Part shown: piece after piece, positions 51,403 to 62,167 of the stretch
Layout: every line of letters begins with the position of its first letter
Position numbering within the stretch: the first letter of the stretch is position 1
Assembly: GCF_030272615.1 (NCBI RefSeq)
Contig: NC_081415.1
Span: 231,128,303 to 231,192,302, forward strand
DNA length: 64,000 nt
Reading direction: 5' to 3'
Source: Cryptomeria japonica
Lineage: Eukaryota > Streptophyta > Pinopsida > Cupressales > Cupressaceae
Made by a program: the position numbers and the translations under genes
Notes under the pieces: generated by a model
Seen by the model: the letters and a program-made list of their open reading frames with translations, nothing else
Database searches by the model: none
What the model was told of the DNA's origin: nothing

Positions 51403-52240
51403 ATTCTTAGAAAATTATATGCATAATTTATCTTCACTTCCAAAAATAATATCATCAACAAATACTTCAACAATTGGTATCATAATCAGTGATTTTATAA
51501 TATAAATTATTGTCAGCACCGCCCATAGTAAAACCAAGCTTCAAAAGATATTTATCCAACCTTGCATACCAAGCTCTAGGTGCTTGTTTCAATTTATATA
51601 AATCTTTCCTTAACCTACAAACCATATCAGTATCATCTGATAGTGAAAAACCATCACTTTTCTCAATATAAACTTCCTCATCAAGATCCCCATTCAAGAA
51701 TTCTCATTTAACATCCATCTGATAAACTTTGTAGTTTATGTAAGCAACATAGGCAAGAAATAATCTTACAACTTTAATCCTAGCTACAGGTGCAAAAGTC
51801 TCTCCATAATAAATTCATTCCTTTTGAGAATATCCTTTACAAACCAATCTAGTCTTATTCCTTATAACTTTACCATCCTCATTCAATTTATTCCTAAAAA
51901 CACATTTAGTTCCAATGACATTTTTAGTTTTAGGTTGGGGAACCAAAGTCCATGTGTTATTTTTCTCAATCTGATCTAATTCTTCTTCCATATCTTTTAA
52001 CCAATGTTCATCTTTACATGCCTCAATTATTGGTACTGTTTCAACTTGTGAAATTAAACATAGCTTATTATTTGCCAATCTTCTTCTTGTCATCACTCCA
52101 TTTCTCTTATCCTCAATGATTTGATCTTCAGAATGATTCAATCTCACATACCTAGGAGTCTTATGACTCTCTATTCCTCTTCCATGTTCTTTAGTTACTG
52201 TATAATTCTTTGATATTGTCGGAGTAACTGGTTCAACTCT
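51403..52240 (-). pseudogene. pol: Copia-4 reverse transcriptase
   Basis: 52147-51815 ([29 protein letters not shown]) ends at a TGA/TAA-type break. 51697-51467 continues after frame changes ([37 protein letters not shown]). The catalytic VFVDDIIFG box is present at about 51460-51430 but out of frame because of a one-base change after DYDT. Motif A (QMDVK) reads through to a TGA. Non-functional. Confidence 0.87.
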
Positions 52241-53157
52241 CTATTTTGGTAAAGGTGCTATTGGTTCATATATAATCATTTTCACTGTCGATTCCTTCTC
52301 ATAAACTTTGATTTGACTTTTGTTCAGCTTATCTACTTTGACATTAGCACTCTCCACAATTCTCTGCAATCTCTTGTTATAACATCTATATGCTTTGCTT
52401 TCATTATAATAACCAAGAAATATGCCTTCATCACATCTAGGATTAAATTTCCCAATAGTATCATCTCTCCTAATATAACATTTACTACCAAAAATTCTAA
52501 AATACTTAACTGTAGGTGTATTGCCAAACAATAATTCATAAAGTATCTTACAGGTTTCTCCTTTGATATGTACTCTGTTGAATGTATAAACTAATATACT
52601 CACTGCTTCTCTCCAATATAGATGAGGTAGATTATCTTCCATCATCATTTTTCTAACAGCATCCAAGATAGTTTTGTCCTTCCTTTCCACAACTCCATTC
52701 TACTGAGGTGTCTGGGGAGCAGAAAATTGTCTTTTTATACCATGCTTGCCACAAAAGTTATTAAACTCACCGGATGTGAATTATCCACCATGATCTGATC
52801 TCAAACATTTAATCTTCAATCTTGTCTCAGTTTCCACTTTAGCCTTAAATATTTTAAACTTTACAAGTGCTTCATATTTTTCTCTCAAAAAAGTAACCCA
52901 CATCATTATAGAATAATCATCAATGATTAGCATGAAACATCATCACCATGAAAACTTTTAACTCTAGCAGAGCCACATAAATCATTATGAGTAAGATCAA
53001 GAACATCATTTGATCTATCTTGTATACTCCTAAAAGAGGTTTTGACGTATTTACCCATTTGACATTCTTTACATACCGGATTATAGGGCTTCATAATCTT
53101 AGCTATATCCCTAACTGCCTTAGTTGAACTGATTTTCACAATGCAATCAAAACTCAC
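52241..53157 (-). pseudogene. pol: Copia-4 integrase
   Basis: Minus strand: pre-integrase end and start of core 53157-52927 (VCKECQMGKYVKTSF, LDLTHNDLCG: here Asn-Asp replaces Thr-Asp), core around 52920-52700 (IIDDY, CLRSDHGG with a stop after it, SAPQTPQ), then open 52690-52241 from MERKDKTI (catalytic Glu present) to GSKCYIRRDDTIGKF and the RT linker. At least three interruptions. Confidence 0.88.
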
Positions 53158-53799
53158 ATGACACAGCCTTTTATGTCATATCCAACTCTCATCAATCTAT
53201 GTAATCAAACATGTTTTCTCACCGGATTTCAAATAAAATATGTTACCTTTTGTATGTGTACCGGTTGCAATCTCCAAGCCAGATCTGCTAATGATTTTGC
53301 ATTTTCCATCCTTGAACTGTAATTGAAATACCTTATCTACCAATTGTCCTACACTCAAAAGATTATGCTTCAAGCCTTCAACATAATAAAAATTGTCAGT
53401 ATTGTTTTAACCATCCAATGATATGGTTCCTTTTCCTTTGATCATACATGCCTTGTCATCTCCAAATCTAACTAGTCAACCATCAAATTCTTTCAAAGAC
53501 AAAAACTTCCCTTTATCTCCAGTCATATGATGTGAATAACCACTATCAATTACCCATTCATACTTTTCCTCAATTTTAGCAGCAAGTTCCTTCTCTTTAG
53601 ATACATTCTCTTCGAGTGCCAGATCATCTTCCTTGATAGCCAAGAATACCCATTCTTTCTCATTGTTGGATCCACTAGTAGAGTCTTATGTCGATTCATC
53701 ATCTAAATCAGTAATCCCTTCCTCATCTGCTATGTAAAATGATTTGTCTCTTTTTTTCTTCAATCAATACTTGTTCTGATATCCAAGATTAGGCCTAAA
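53158..53799 (-). pseudogene. pol: Copia-4 aspartic protease region
   Basis: About 53570-53520: EWVIDSGYSHHMTGDKGKF, with DSG kept and Cys to Tyr beside it as in Copia-1. Several short pieces follow (LVRFGDDKACMI, HNLLSVGQLVDKVFQLQF) broken by stops, e.g. the TAA/TAG breaks near 53410 and 53475. No single long frame. Confidence 0.8.
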
Positions 53800-54731
53800 T
53801 TATCTTTTAACTCTTTCTTCAAATCTAGAATTCCTTTCAGGACATCTAGATGCAAAATGACCAATCTTATTACATGTAAAACATTTAAAAGTTGTTTTTC
53901 CTTCATACTTACTTCCTACCAGTCCTTCCAGTACTCTTCTAGCAAATAGTGCTTCAAGTTTCTCAAACTCATCATCTTCTCTCTTCATATCTTCTAACTC
54001 TTTTGCATATAAATCTTTCTAGTCTTGCTTACCAGTTGCAGATGTAGATGCATGAAAAGAAGGTTTAGTCTTCACAGCTCCAGAAGATCCAAATTCCTCA
54101 ATCTCAAAAGAAGATAGTTTCCCAACCAAGGTATCTTTGTTGAAAAATGTATTAGTCATTATTCTCAATTCATTGATAGCAGTAGCCTTCATTTTGTAAG
54201 TTGGTGGTAGGGCTCTCGGGACTTTAGAAACAATTTCATCCTCGCTCAAAGTTCCACCACAACATTGAATTCCCATAACAATCTCATTACTCTTTCCATG
54301 AATGCAGTAATCCTTTCATCTTCTTCCATCTTCAGGTTTTCATATCTCACCCAGTAACCATCAAGTTTAGCAATCTTCACTATAGGATCACCTTTATTAA
54401 GAGTCTCCAACTTATCCCATATAGCCTTTCCAAATGATTTGTCTGTTAATCCCATTATTTGTTGATCAGAAAGTGCACACAAGAGGGCTTCTCTTTCTCT
54501 ACAATCATTCTCAAGCTCCTTGTCTAGGTTTACTGGAGGAGGATTTCTAGATCTCAGATTATAGGGTGTGACACCATTCTGTGTGATCTCCCAAATCTCC
54601 TTGCCAAGACATCTCAGATGAGTCTCAATCTGAATCTTCCATATTGTGTAATTTGTTCCATCAAGCCTCAATATATCCCTTTGAAAGATAGCTCCAAAAG
54701 AACTAGATGAACTTGAATTGTTAGTCACCAT
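53800..54731 (-). pseudogene. gag: Copia-4 gag
   Basis: Best preserved Gag of this family. Starts at 54731, 40 bases after the PBS (MVTNNSSSSSSFGAIF), open to 54246 (LDGTNYTIWKIQIETHLRCL, ALSDQQIMGLTDKSFGKAIW, KLDGYWVRYENLKMEEDER). A frame change in the VNEIV region follows; 54276-54019 continues (MGIQCCGGTLSEDEIVSKV). After a stop, 53988-53800 has an intact knuckle CFTCNKIGHFASRC. Ends at a stop before the protease. Confidence 0.92.
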
Positions 54732-54770
54732 AGGATCTTCCTCAAGTGGTTAAGCTTTCTGCAAATAGGA

Positions 54771-54787
54771 CCAAAGCCCTGATACCA
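54771..54787 (-). other. Copia-4 primer-binding site, initiator tRNA-Met
   Basis: TGGTATCAGGGCTTTGG on the minus strand, two bases from the 5' LTR. One change (A to G) from TGGTATCAGAGC. Confidence 0.9.
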
Positions 54788-54789
54788 AT

Positions 54790-55992
54790 TATTAAACAGT
54801 TTAAATAACCGGAAGACAATTGAGAGGGGGGGTGAATCAGTTGTCATAGATTATCAAAAGCATTTAGAAATTAAACTTTAATACCGAAACCCAAAACAAT
54901 AATACTGGAATAGTATTTAATCCAATTAAACATAAACAATAATCATAGAATAAAAATCCATTCACACCACACCAAGATTTGTACATGGGAAACCTGGTAA
55001 AGGGAAAAACCATGATGGGAAGCCTACCCACAGTCAGACAATACTTTTGCAATAAGTATGTGAATTAAAATGAAGGGGCCTGCACTTGCAGGAAGGCAAA
55101 CTTCCTAGAGCACACTGCTCATCACAAAAGGAGTCTCACTAACTGCATACAAATCTAGACTAAAATCTGGAGAAGTGTTCAACTTCAAAAGATAACATCT
55201 CCTATGTCGGACTACAGTTCCGGTTAAGCTCAATACCGAAGGACTAAATCCCCTTACATAAACCCAATTTGATCTCCAATGATCGATCAACTCCTCTACC
55301 TGAATGATATTACATTTATTCACACATTACATTCCTTGACCATGACCTCTTACATTAACCATGATGATCTACAATGAGATCTTACATCTATATATACAAT
55401 CCCTTGACCATAAACAATCAGGTCAGCCACCAGACAATAAACCAATAAACAAGCCTTAGTCCAAACAAATAATATCAACACATGAGACATCCTGGAAATA
55501 CATCAATAGGTCCTATCCACGTGTTACATTAATTTTGGTCCATAACCTAGATCAACCGAGACCAAGTAAAGTCCACACACTTCAACAATGATCTCCAAAT
55601 GCCAAGTCTCGAACATGATCACCAACAACAATATGAAACTCCATTAGAAGTTTCACCAACACCATTGATGCGATTCATCAAAGATCTCTATCAAAAGCTC
55701 TGTCGGTGAAACCCTCGCTGGAACCAAAAAATAAGCTTCTAATCAAGCAGGATATCATCTGATCACTAGACCAAAACCAATTGATCAAATATGAGTATAA
55801 GTATCATGAACAAGCCAATTTCATCACCAGATTATACCAAAGCATGTCAGATCATAACAGATCCAAGTCAACCAGAAATCACTCAACCTACCGAGACCAA
55901 AAGGGTATCAATAAAGCATCCAAACAAATAGTATTGACATCAATGACAAAACATCAATGCAACACATAACCAATTCCACCAAATGGCCAACA
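54790..55992 (-). repeat. Copia-4 5' LTR
   Basis: 1203 bp, minus strand TGTTGGCCATTTGGTGG to AAACTGTTTAATA. TATA box TATATATAG (minus) at 55388-55396. The bZIP-like word reads TGATGTCA (55935-55942, minus) here. Confidence 0.93.
55388..55396 (-). promoter_or_regulatory. Copia-4 5' LTR TATA box
   Basis: TATATATAG on the minus strand, about 600 bp into the LTR, matching the copy at 49544-49552 and the place of TATAAATAGA in Copia-1. Confidence 0.55.
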
Positions 55993-55997
55993 TCCTC

Positions 55998-56650
55998 ATC
56001 CAACTTCCTAAGATAGCATGCTATGTTTTGATTCTCTATGTACGTCAGTGTCCAATGTGTATTCATTGCTTGATATCTCTTGCCAAGTCCATCATTCCTC
56101 CAACCAATAAATCCCCCCTCTTTCCAAATTCCATCTAGTTATCATCAAATCCTTAATCCATTTCTATCCATCCAAGTGATTCTCCAATCCCCAATCCACT
56201 TTCATCCATTCAAACAATCATCCTTCCTCAACTAATATTTTTATTTAAATCATTCATCTGACTTTTGGTAGCCTCCCCCTTTATTCTTCCTATTATCTAT
56301 TCATTCTTCCATAGTCATTCTTCCTCTAATCCAATCAATCAAATCGATCCATCTTTCTAATCCTATTATCCAATCCTTCATCAATCAAGCATCCAATCTA
56401 ATCCTTTAATCTGATCAAATCCAATTCATCATCAATTCTCATCTAAGTCCTAATCTAAAGGCTAAGGTATAATCCAATCCAATCAAGTCCTAATCCAAGG
56501 ACCAATCCAATCCAATCAAGTCCTAATCCAAGGACCAATCAAATCAAATGAATTCCAATCAAAATCCAATCAAATTCGACCCACCATCATTCGAAACCAA
56601 GTCCTAATCCTCATATTCATCCAATTCCAATCTAATCCTTCATTCTCAAC
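55998..56650 (+). repeat. NA-2 pyrimidine-rich region 5' of the open frame, with a 33-bp tandem repeat
   Basis: Continues the NA-2 interior after Copia-4. Very rich in ATCC and CAATC words. A perfect 33-bp tandem duplication lies at 56471-56503 and 56504-56536 (AATCCAATCCAATCAAGTCC plus 13 bases). No coding sequence is recognised before 56651. Confidence 0.6.
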
Positions 56651-58375
56651 ATGGCTACCAAAAATTTCAAAGCTTGGTATGAGAAGATGCTCATAGAAGT
56701 TCACGAACCACCTCAACCTGCCTACCAAGTCAATCCCATAATCTCTCGTCCACCTATCATACCTTCATCCATCCCACCTCAACACATTGCACCTAATCCC
56801 AATCTGTATCATATCTCGTATCCTTCCTCTACCTTTGACAAGGGAAATCCATCTTATTCCCCATTCATATCTCCATATTAATCCTCATCCACATGCATAC
56901 CTTCATCTCTCCTCCCATCTACATCCCAATCCCCATCCTCTTACAACACATTCATTGCCTCTACTCCCCATCCAAAGCCTTTACTCCATAGTTCTCCAAG
57001 AATTAATCCTAATTCCCCAATCCATTATCCTAATCTGACATCCAATCTGACATCCAATCCTCATCCCCCATCTAATCCCCATCCTCCATCTAATCCTAAT
57101 CCTTCAAAATCTATATTATCCATATCCTCCAAATCCATCATCCATAATCTTATCCAAGACATGCTAGCAAAGGAGACAAAATCCCCACCTCAAAACAAAG
57201 TTTCTAAGTCTCCTCAAGTCCTCCATCCACCCCAATCACCTCCACCTCAAAAAAAATCTCAATACCCCACACTTCATGATACCCCCATTCCTCTATCTAC
57301 TCACATCAAAGCTTTTGTATTCTCCTCCATCACACAATCCCCACAACCCCTAACATGCCAAGGGATTGTTCCAAAGCATGCTAGCATATAATCCTCTCCA
57401 TCTCATGGTGCATCTCCCTCTACTCCATCTAATGATCCCATCCCCTCCACTTCCTCTCATGATCATATGATTCATCTATCCAACCCTCCCCCTCCATCGC
57501 ATGATCTTCTTCCATCTCATGATCCAATCACCACTTCCACTCTATCTCATGATACCCTCCCTATTCAAGATCAAATTATCCCTTCATCTCCATGTCATAA
57601 TCCCAATCCATCTAAAGATCCTAATCTTCCTTCCACATCTCATCCCCCTCAAAATGGACTCGCATCTTGTTTCCAAAATAATAAGGGTCCTCAAGCTAAT
57701 GCTCAAGATGTTGGTACATCCTCTATTCCTCCTAAATCAAAAATTCCTTCATGCAAATCAAAATATCATTATCCCCTGTCATTCACATCCATTTTGGGAC
57801 CCTATATTCCAAAGATAAATCCTCCATTCCTTCCATCCATTTTGGGTCCTTACATCCCTCCATCTGCTACCTTACCACCTCAAATAATCCCAAAACAAGA
57901 TCAAAAAAGGCACACATAATTTAATGCCTCCCAACACTCTCCTTCCATCATCCCACCACCCCTAAAATCCTTAAGTCATTCATCCTCATTCACCCATCCC
58001 ATTGTCATTGGAAGCAATTTGGATTTCCCAATCTAAAAATCATAAAGATCAAAATCCACAAAAATAAAAGAATCAACATGTCCCCTCAAAACTACATGCT
58101 CAAAAGAAATATGATCCTAAAGAAAGAAAATCAAAAAGGCTGCAAAGGCCCCAAAAGAAAAAATAAAAAACTATGTGGATTCCCAAACTACTCAAAGATG
58201 CAATGTATCCCAAAGTAAAATCAAAATTGGCATCCAAACTTTCTAATCCAAAATCTCCATCCGTTCATAAATCAAACACTCCTCCATCTTCAAAATCCAT
58301 TTTGGCTCCTTATGTCCCAAAATCCACCATCCCAAACCCATCATCCCCTTCTTCTATTTTAGGTCTCATTTCCTA
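56651..58375 (+). pseudogene. NA-2 Pro/Ser-rich open frame, gag-like position
   Basis: One frame from ATG at 56651 (MATKNFKAWYEKMLIEVHEP) to 57919, interrupted only by TAA at 56879-56881 and 57389-57391, both readable as CAA to TAA. A third TAA ends it at 57917-57919. Downstream, in another frame, 58173-58376 carries the same repeat style. Content is Pro, Ser, His, Asn-rich; the motif SILGPY(I/V)PK or SILAPYVPK recurs at least three times. There is no capsid core, zinc knuckle or catalytic motif that I recognise. Its position after the leader suggests a gag-like or accessory product. The function is unknown. Confidence 0.5.
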
Positions 58376-60471
58376 AAATCCACACTTTATCCTCCATCTA
58401 ATCCAAAATCATCTCCTCCACTACTCCACCACCCTTCAAGGTGTGTTCCAATGTTGATCTTCCACAAATTTTTGAAAATCCCATCCATTATCCACGATCC
58501 ATTTTTTACAATCCCATTTCATTAATCCAATCCTTTCCTAATCCTTATCTTCCATCCCCTAGATTTCATCTCCCTGATTATTTTTACGAACATCTATGAA
58601 CATACCTCCAGTTACCATCCATGGAGCTAGATGCTTGAGTCCTCCCTTATTTCTTCACACATCCACTATCCACTCATCCTCATCCTTACCCATCCAAGAT
58701 ATTCCAAAAATTCAAAAAAATCAAAAAAATACAAAAAAATAAAATCAGAAAGAGTAAAGAAAAATCATTTCATCCAATGGTGAAAATCACTTCTTGTGGC
58801 TCCTTGGGTAATCACCATGATGAAAACTTGTCAAACAAGAATCATGTGTAATCCCCTCATCCTCTTGCACTCTACATTTGGGGGGAAGCTTCATGCATGC
58901 AATCCTCCCATCCATCTACATCCTATCTAAGTCCATCCTCTTTTCCTATATTTTATCTTGGCTATCCTATCCATATCCTCCATCTCATATCCCTCATCCT
59001 ATCAAAATGAATCATCCATTATTATCTTTGGTCTTGATCATATAGAGTAAAAATAATGTATATGCATGTATTCTTCGGAAACACACAATCCTTAAATCCT
59101 CTATCATCCATATCCATTACACATTATCATTCCATCTCATACATCTTTATCCACCATCCTTACATCCTTAATTCCACTACCCTTAGTGGGGCATTTTCCT
59201 CCTTTGCAACATAATCTATGGGTCTCCATTACCCTACTCTCCATCTCTTTATTCCTACATATCCCATCCATATCCATCCACTCAATCCATCTATCTCCTA
59301 TCCAAGCAATCTCCCCATTCATCCATTCTCTTACCAATCCTTGATTCTCCCTTGTCATTGGTTCTCGACCATCTATCCTACATCAACTAGTCCACCCCAT
59401 CCTATCCAAATTCTAATCCAATCCTATCTCATCCAATCTTATTCTCCATATCTTCCAATTAAATCATTAATCCCATCCCCAATCCAATCCTACTCAATCA
59501 TCCATCCCCTTTTTTTCATCCTATCTAGCCATTTATCCTTCTTCTATCCTATCCAACCCATCAAACTGAGCTTTTCCCATATACCCAAGCTCACACTAAC
59601 TTGTGCCTAATTCACACACCCAAGTGGAAATCCTCTCATCTGTAGACCTTACACATCCAACTTGTCTTTTGTTATCCATCAATCTATCTACACCCTGCCC
59701 ATTGAGATGAATCCTTCCCATGTCTGGAAGTTCATCCAAATCCATCACCTGCCCATTGGGATGCATCCTTCCCTAGTCCAATAGTTTATCCAAATCCATG
59801 TCCTACTCTTGGCAAGAGATGTCGATTGGTCATGTGCATATTGTTTGCATGCTTGAGCTTTTTTATTTTATTTTCATCTTGTGTCCCTAGACTATACTTG
59901 TTCAAGACTCCTTGATCATCCTATATCTTGGTATGTCTTGGCGGGTGTACAGTGGGGCATAGTTTTCATGGTATGGTGTGTTTGAAGGTTTTTCCTTGTA
60001 TATTCCTACAACCTTGTATCAGTGTTTCTCAATTCTTACATGATTGTGTGCAAGGCATACCTATTTGACTGAGAGTCATTCCATGCCTCGGATCTTCATA
60101 TCATCTTGGTTCTTATAATCAGGGGTGTATACTATCCATGGCAATATCAAACCTAGGTTTTCTCTCTACATTTGCTCAACAAGAAATCCCATCCATTTAT
60201 CATTTCTTTGTCTCATTTCATTAACAAGACTCCAATCCATCATCTTTCCCTCTTCATCACTCTCATTATTTTATCAACTCGTCTTCTCATCCATTTAGAG
60301 AGCACACTTGTGTTCTTCAAACCCACCTATCCTCTCGAGGGGGTATACAACTACCTCCTCCTCATCATTCTTCCTCATCTTATGACTGGGGCACCATGCT
60401 ACTAGTCCTTATCCTTTTCTTCCACTATGTTATATTCTTCTTTGATATAAAATCACTTCATGACGCTATAT
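58376..60471 (+). other. NA-2 3' interior, pyrimidine-rich, with a 54-bp tandem repeat
   Basis: Long stretch dominated by C and T on the plus strand (CCATCC, CATCCT words), with little G until about 59800. A 54-bp tandem duplication begins CCTGCCCATTG at 59694 and 59748. TTTGGGGGGAAGC near 58879 is an isolated purine tract. A perfect 11-bp inverted repeat (60439-60449, 60467-60477) precedes the PPT. No RT, integrase or other conserved domain could be read in any frame. Confidence 0.55.
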
Positions 60472-60486
60472 CAAAGAGGGGCAAAA
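60472..60486 (+). other. NA-2 polypurine tract
   Basis: CAAAGAGGGGCAAAA directly before the right LTR start TGTAGACACC. The 3' arm of the 11-bp stem overlaps its first bases. Confidence 0.75.
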
Positions 60487-61239
60487 TGTAGACACCTAAA
60501 ATCAATTAAATCAATATTTAATTAATTTAAGCTTGTCAACATAATTAATTGATTTAATTGTGTTATCCTTATTCTTCTTAGTGTTAATTAAATCTAATTT
60601 AATTAATCCTGCCACTATTGTCCAATAATTAATTTATCAAATAAATTGATTATTCCCCTATTCTTCTAAAGTCCCTCCAATAATTATTTCCTCTAAACCC
60701 ACTCAATTAATTAATTTTAATTAAGTAACCTATTCATGTGATTCCTACAAATCACTTTTCCTAATCCCACTCAACCTAATTAATCCTTCTAAAATCTCTC
60801 ATAATCATGCTTATCATTATTTCTCCAATTTTAAATTCCCACTCATGTCACAACAACATTGAGCCTCTCAAAAAAATTAAAATTTCTTTGAATCCCTCCA
60901 TGCATCCTTATTTTGGAATTTTTAATTCCTCATTTGAAATTCAAATTTCCTTTCCCCCCTCTTCTCAAGGAATTTTATATTCCTATTTATTTTCCCAAGG
61001 CATCCTTGATCCATGCCTTCTATCTTAAATCAATCTCAACCCTTCATGATCAAATCAATCTCAACCCTTCATGATCAAATCAATCTTGGCCCTTTTTTGG
61101 CCTCCTCCAATCTATAAATTGGAGGATCATTTCCTTACAAAAGGATCCACTTCCTCTATAGCATTCTCATGATGCCCATTTCTCTTCTATCTTCTTCCTT
61201 AAATCTTCCAATCCAAATCCATCCCAAAATCCTATCAAA
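60487..61239 (+). repeat. NA-2 3' LTR, truncated
   Basis: Starts TGTAGACACCTAAAATC after the PPT and aligns with the left LTR until CCTATCAAA at 61239, after which the sequences differ completely. Because the left copy reads on through the TATA and what looks like R/U5, the right copy has probably lost its 3' part. Confidence 0.8.
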
Positions 61240-62167
61240 ATGATGACTATGGATGACTGGGTATGACTATGTGTAGTTGAGACTCTATAACCCAATTGCA
61301 ATCGCAGAATGAGATTAACATATTTGCAATCAAGTCCTAGAAACCTGATTGTAAATACATTATGAAACCCCTTGTAATTAGTTACAAGTAGTCAAGTTTC
61401 CTCTTGTAATCAACAAGCTCAAAGGCCTAAATACAATGAGAAGGAGGAAAGAAGACTAGAGGACAAAATTCAAGGAGTGAAAGGTAAACCCTAGCTATAG
61501 GAATGACAAGAAAAGCTCTAGCAAAAACATGGAAACAACTAAAAATGAGAAGAAAAGAAGCTCAAACCTAATGATAATGCAAAAATTGAAAAGACTCAAT
61601 CTCAATACCAAATTCTTCCACAACGAATTAGGATAGAGATTTAGAAGCAAAATGATCCTAAGAAAACCTAAAATGAGTTTATAAAGCTAAAAAGAAGAGT
61701 TTAAAATCCATTATAATTTGATTACCAAAATGCATTAATTATACTAGAGTTGTAATCCAATCTTTAGGACCCAACTACAAAGGTCATATGCCACACTTAC
61801 AATTTGGCTCTCAAGAACTGAATTACAAATAACAATGTAACCTAAATTGCATTAGGGGTTTTCAATGTGAAAACTGACTTAAAAGATAATTAAATTTAAC
61901 AAAGCAAAAACCATGGATGTTGATCTTGGCCAAAAACATCTTTGAGGGAAAGCTAAGCTTAAAAGTACCTCAACAAACATACCTCAGAGTACCTTGATGA
62001 TGAATTGGACAAAATTCATAGGGGTTATCCCAATTTTTAATGAAGTCTAAAAATGGAGATAACAAGGAGAAACCTTAATAACATATGCACTATCCTTGTT
62101 GGTTATACTATCTTCTTCCTTTCATGTATTTCATCATGTTATCGACCATTATATTCTAGACAAGAAT
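61240..62167. other. A-rich stretch, nothing identified
   Basis: Follows the truncated NA-2 LTR. No LTR border, PBS, open frame with motifs, or repeat array was found. Confidence 0.4.

Larger units (their letters stand above)
48946..55992 (-). mobile_element. Copia-4: full-length Ty1/copia element with target duplication
   Basis: Perfect target duplication TCCTC at 48941-48945 and 55993-55997. LTRs 48946-50166 and 54790-55992, PBS for initiator tRNA-Met, PPT, and gag to RNase H on the minus strand. Same family and subfamily as Copia-1 (LTR start TGTTGGCCATTTGGTGG). Both LTRs have the terminal TAACA changed to TAATA (plus TATTA). Many stops and several frame changes. Inserted in NA-2. Confidence 0.95.
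46494..61239 (+). mobile_element. NA-2: LTR retrotransposon without pol, split by Copia-4
   Basis: Related blocks of about 0.75 kb at 46494-47210 and 60487-61239 begin (T)GTAGACACCTAAAAT in the right copy and TATAGATACCTAAAAT in the left. A PPT (CAAAGAGGGGCAAAA) lies directly before the right block, fixing it as the 3' LTR and the element as plus strand. The interior, without Copia-4, has a leader, a Pro/Ser-rich open frame (56651 on) and long pyrimidine-rich sequence. No RT, RNase H or integrase motif is visible. The right LTR seems truncated, so no target duplication can be tested. Confidence 0.75.

Noticed and set aside
59137-59358. Minus-strand Met/Trp/Arg-rich frame in NA-2
   Set aside because: Product of the antisense of CATCC-rich DNA; no conserved motif.
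56069-59828. Distant inverted match CTTGGCAAGAGAT (near 56075 and 59815) as possible terminal inverted repeats of a DNA transposon
   Set aside because: Only about 13 bases match, with no target duplication and no transposase between. Chance in repetitive DNA.
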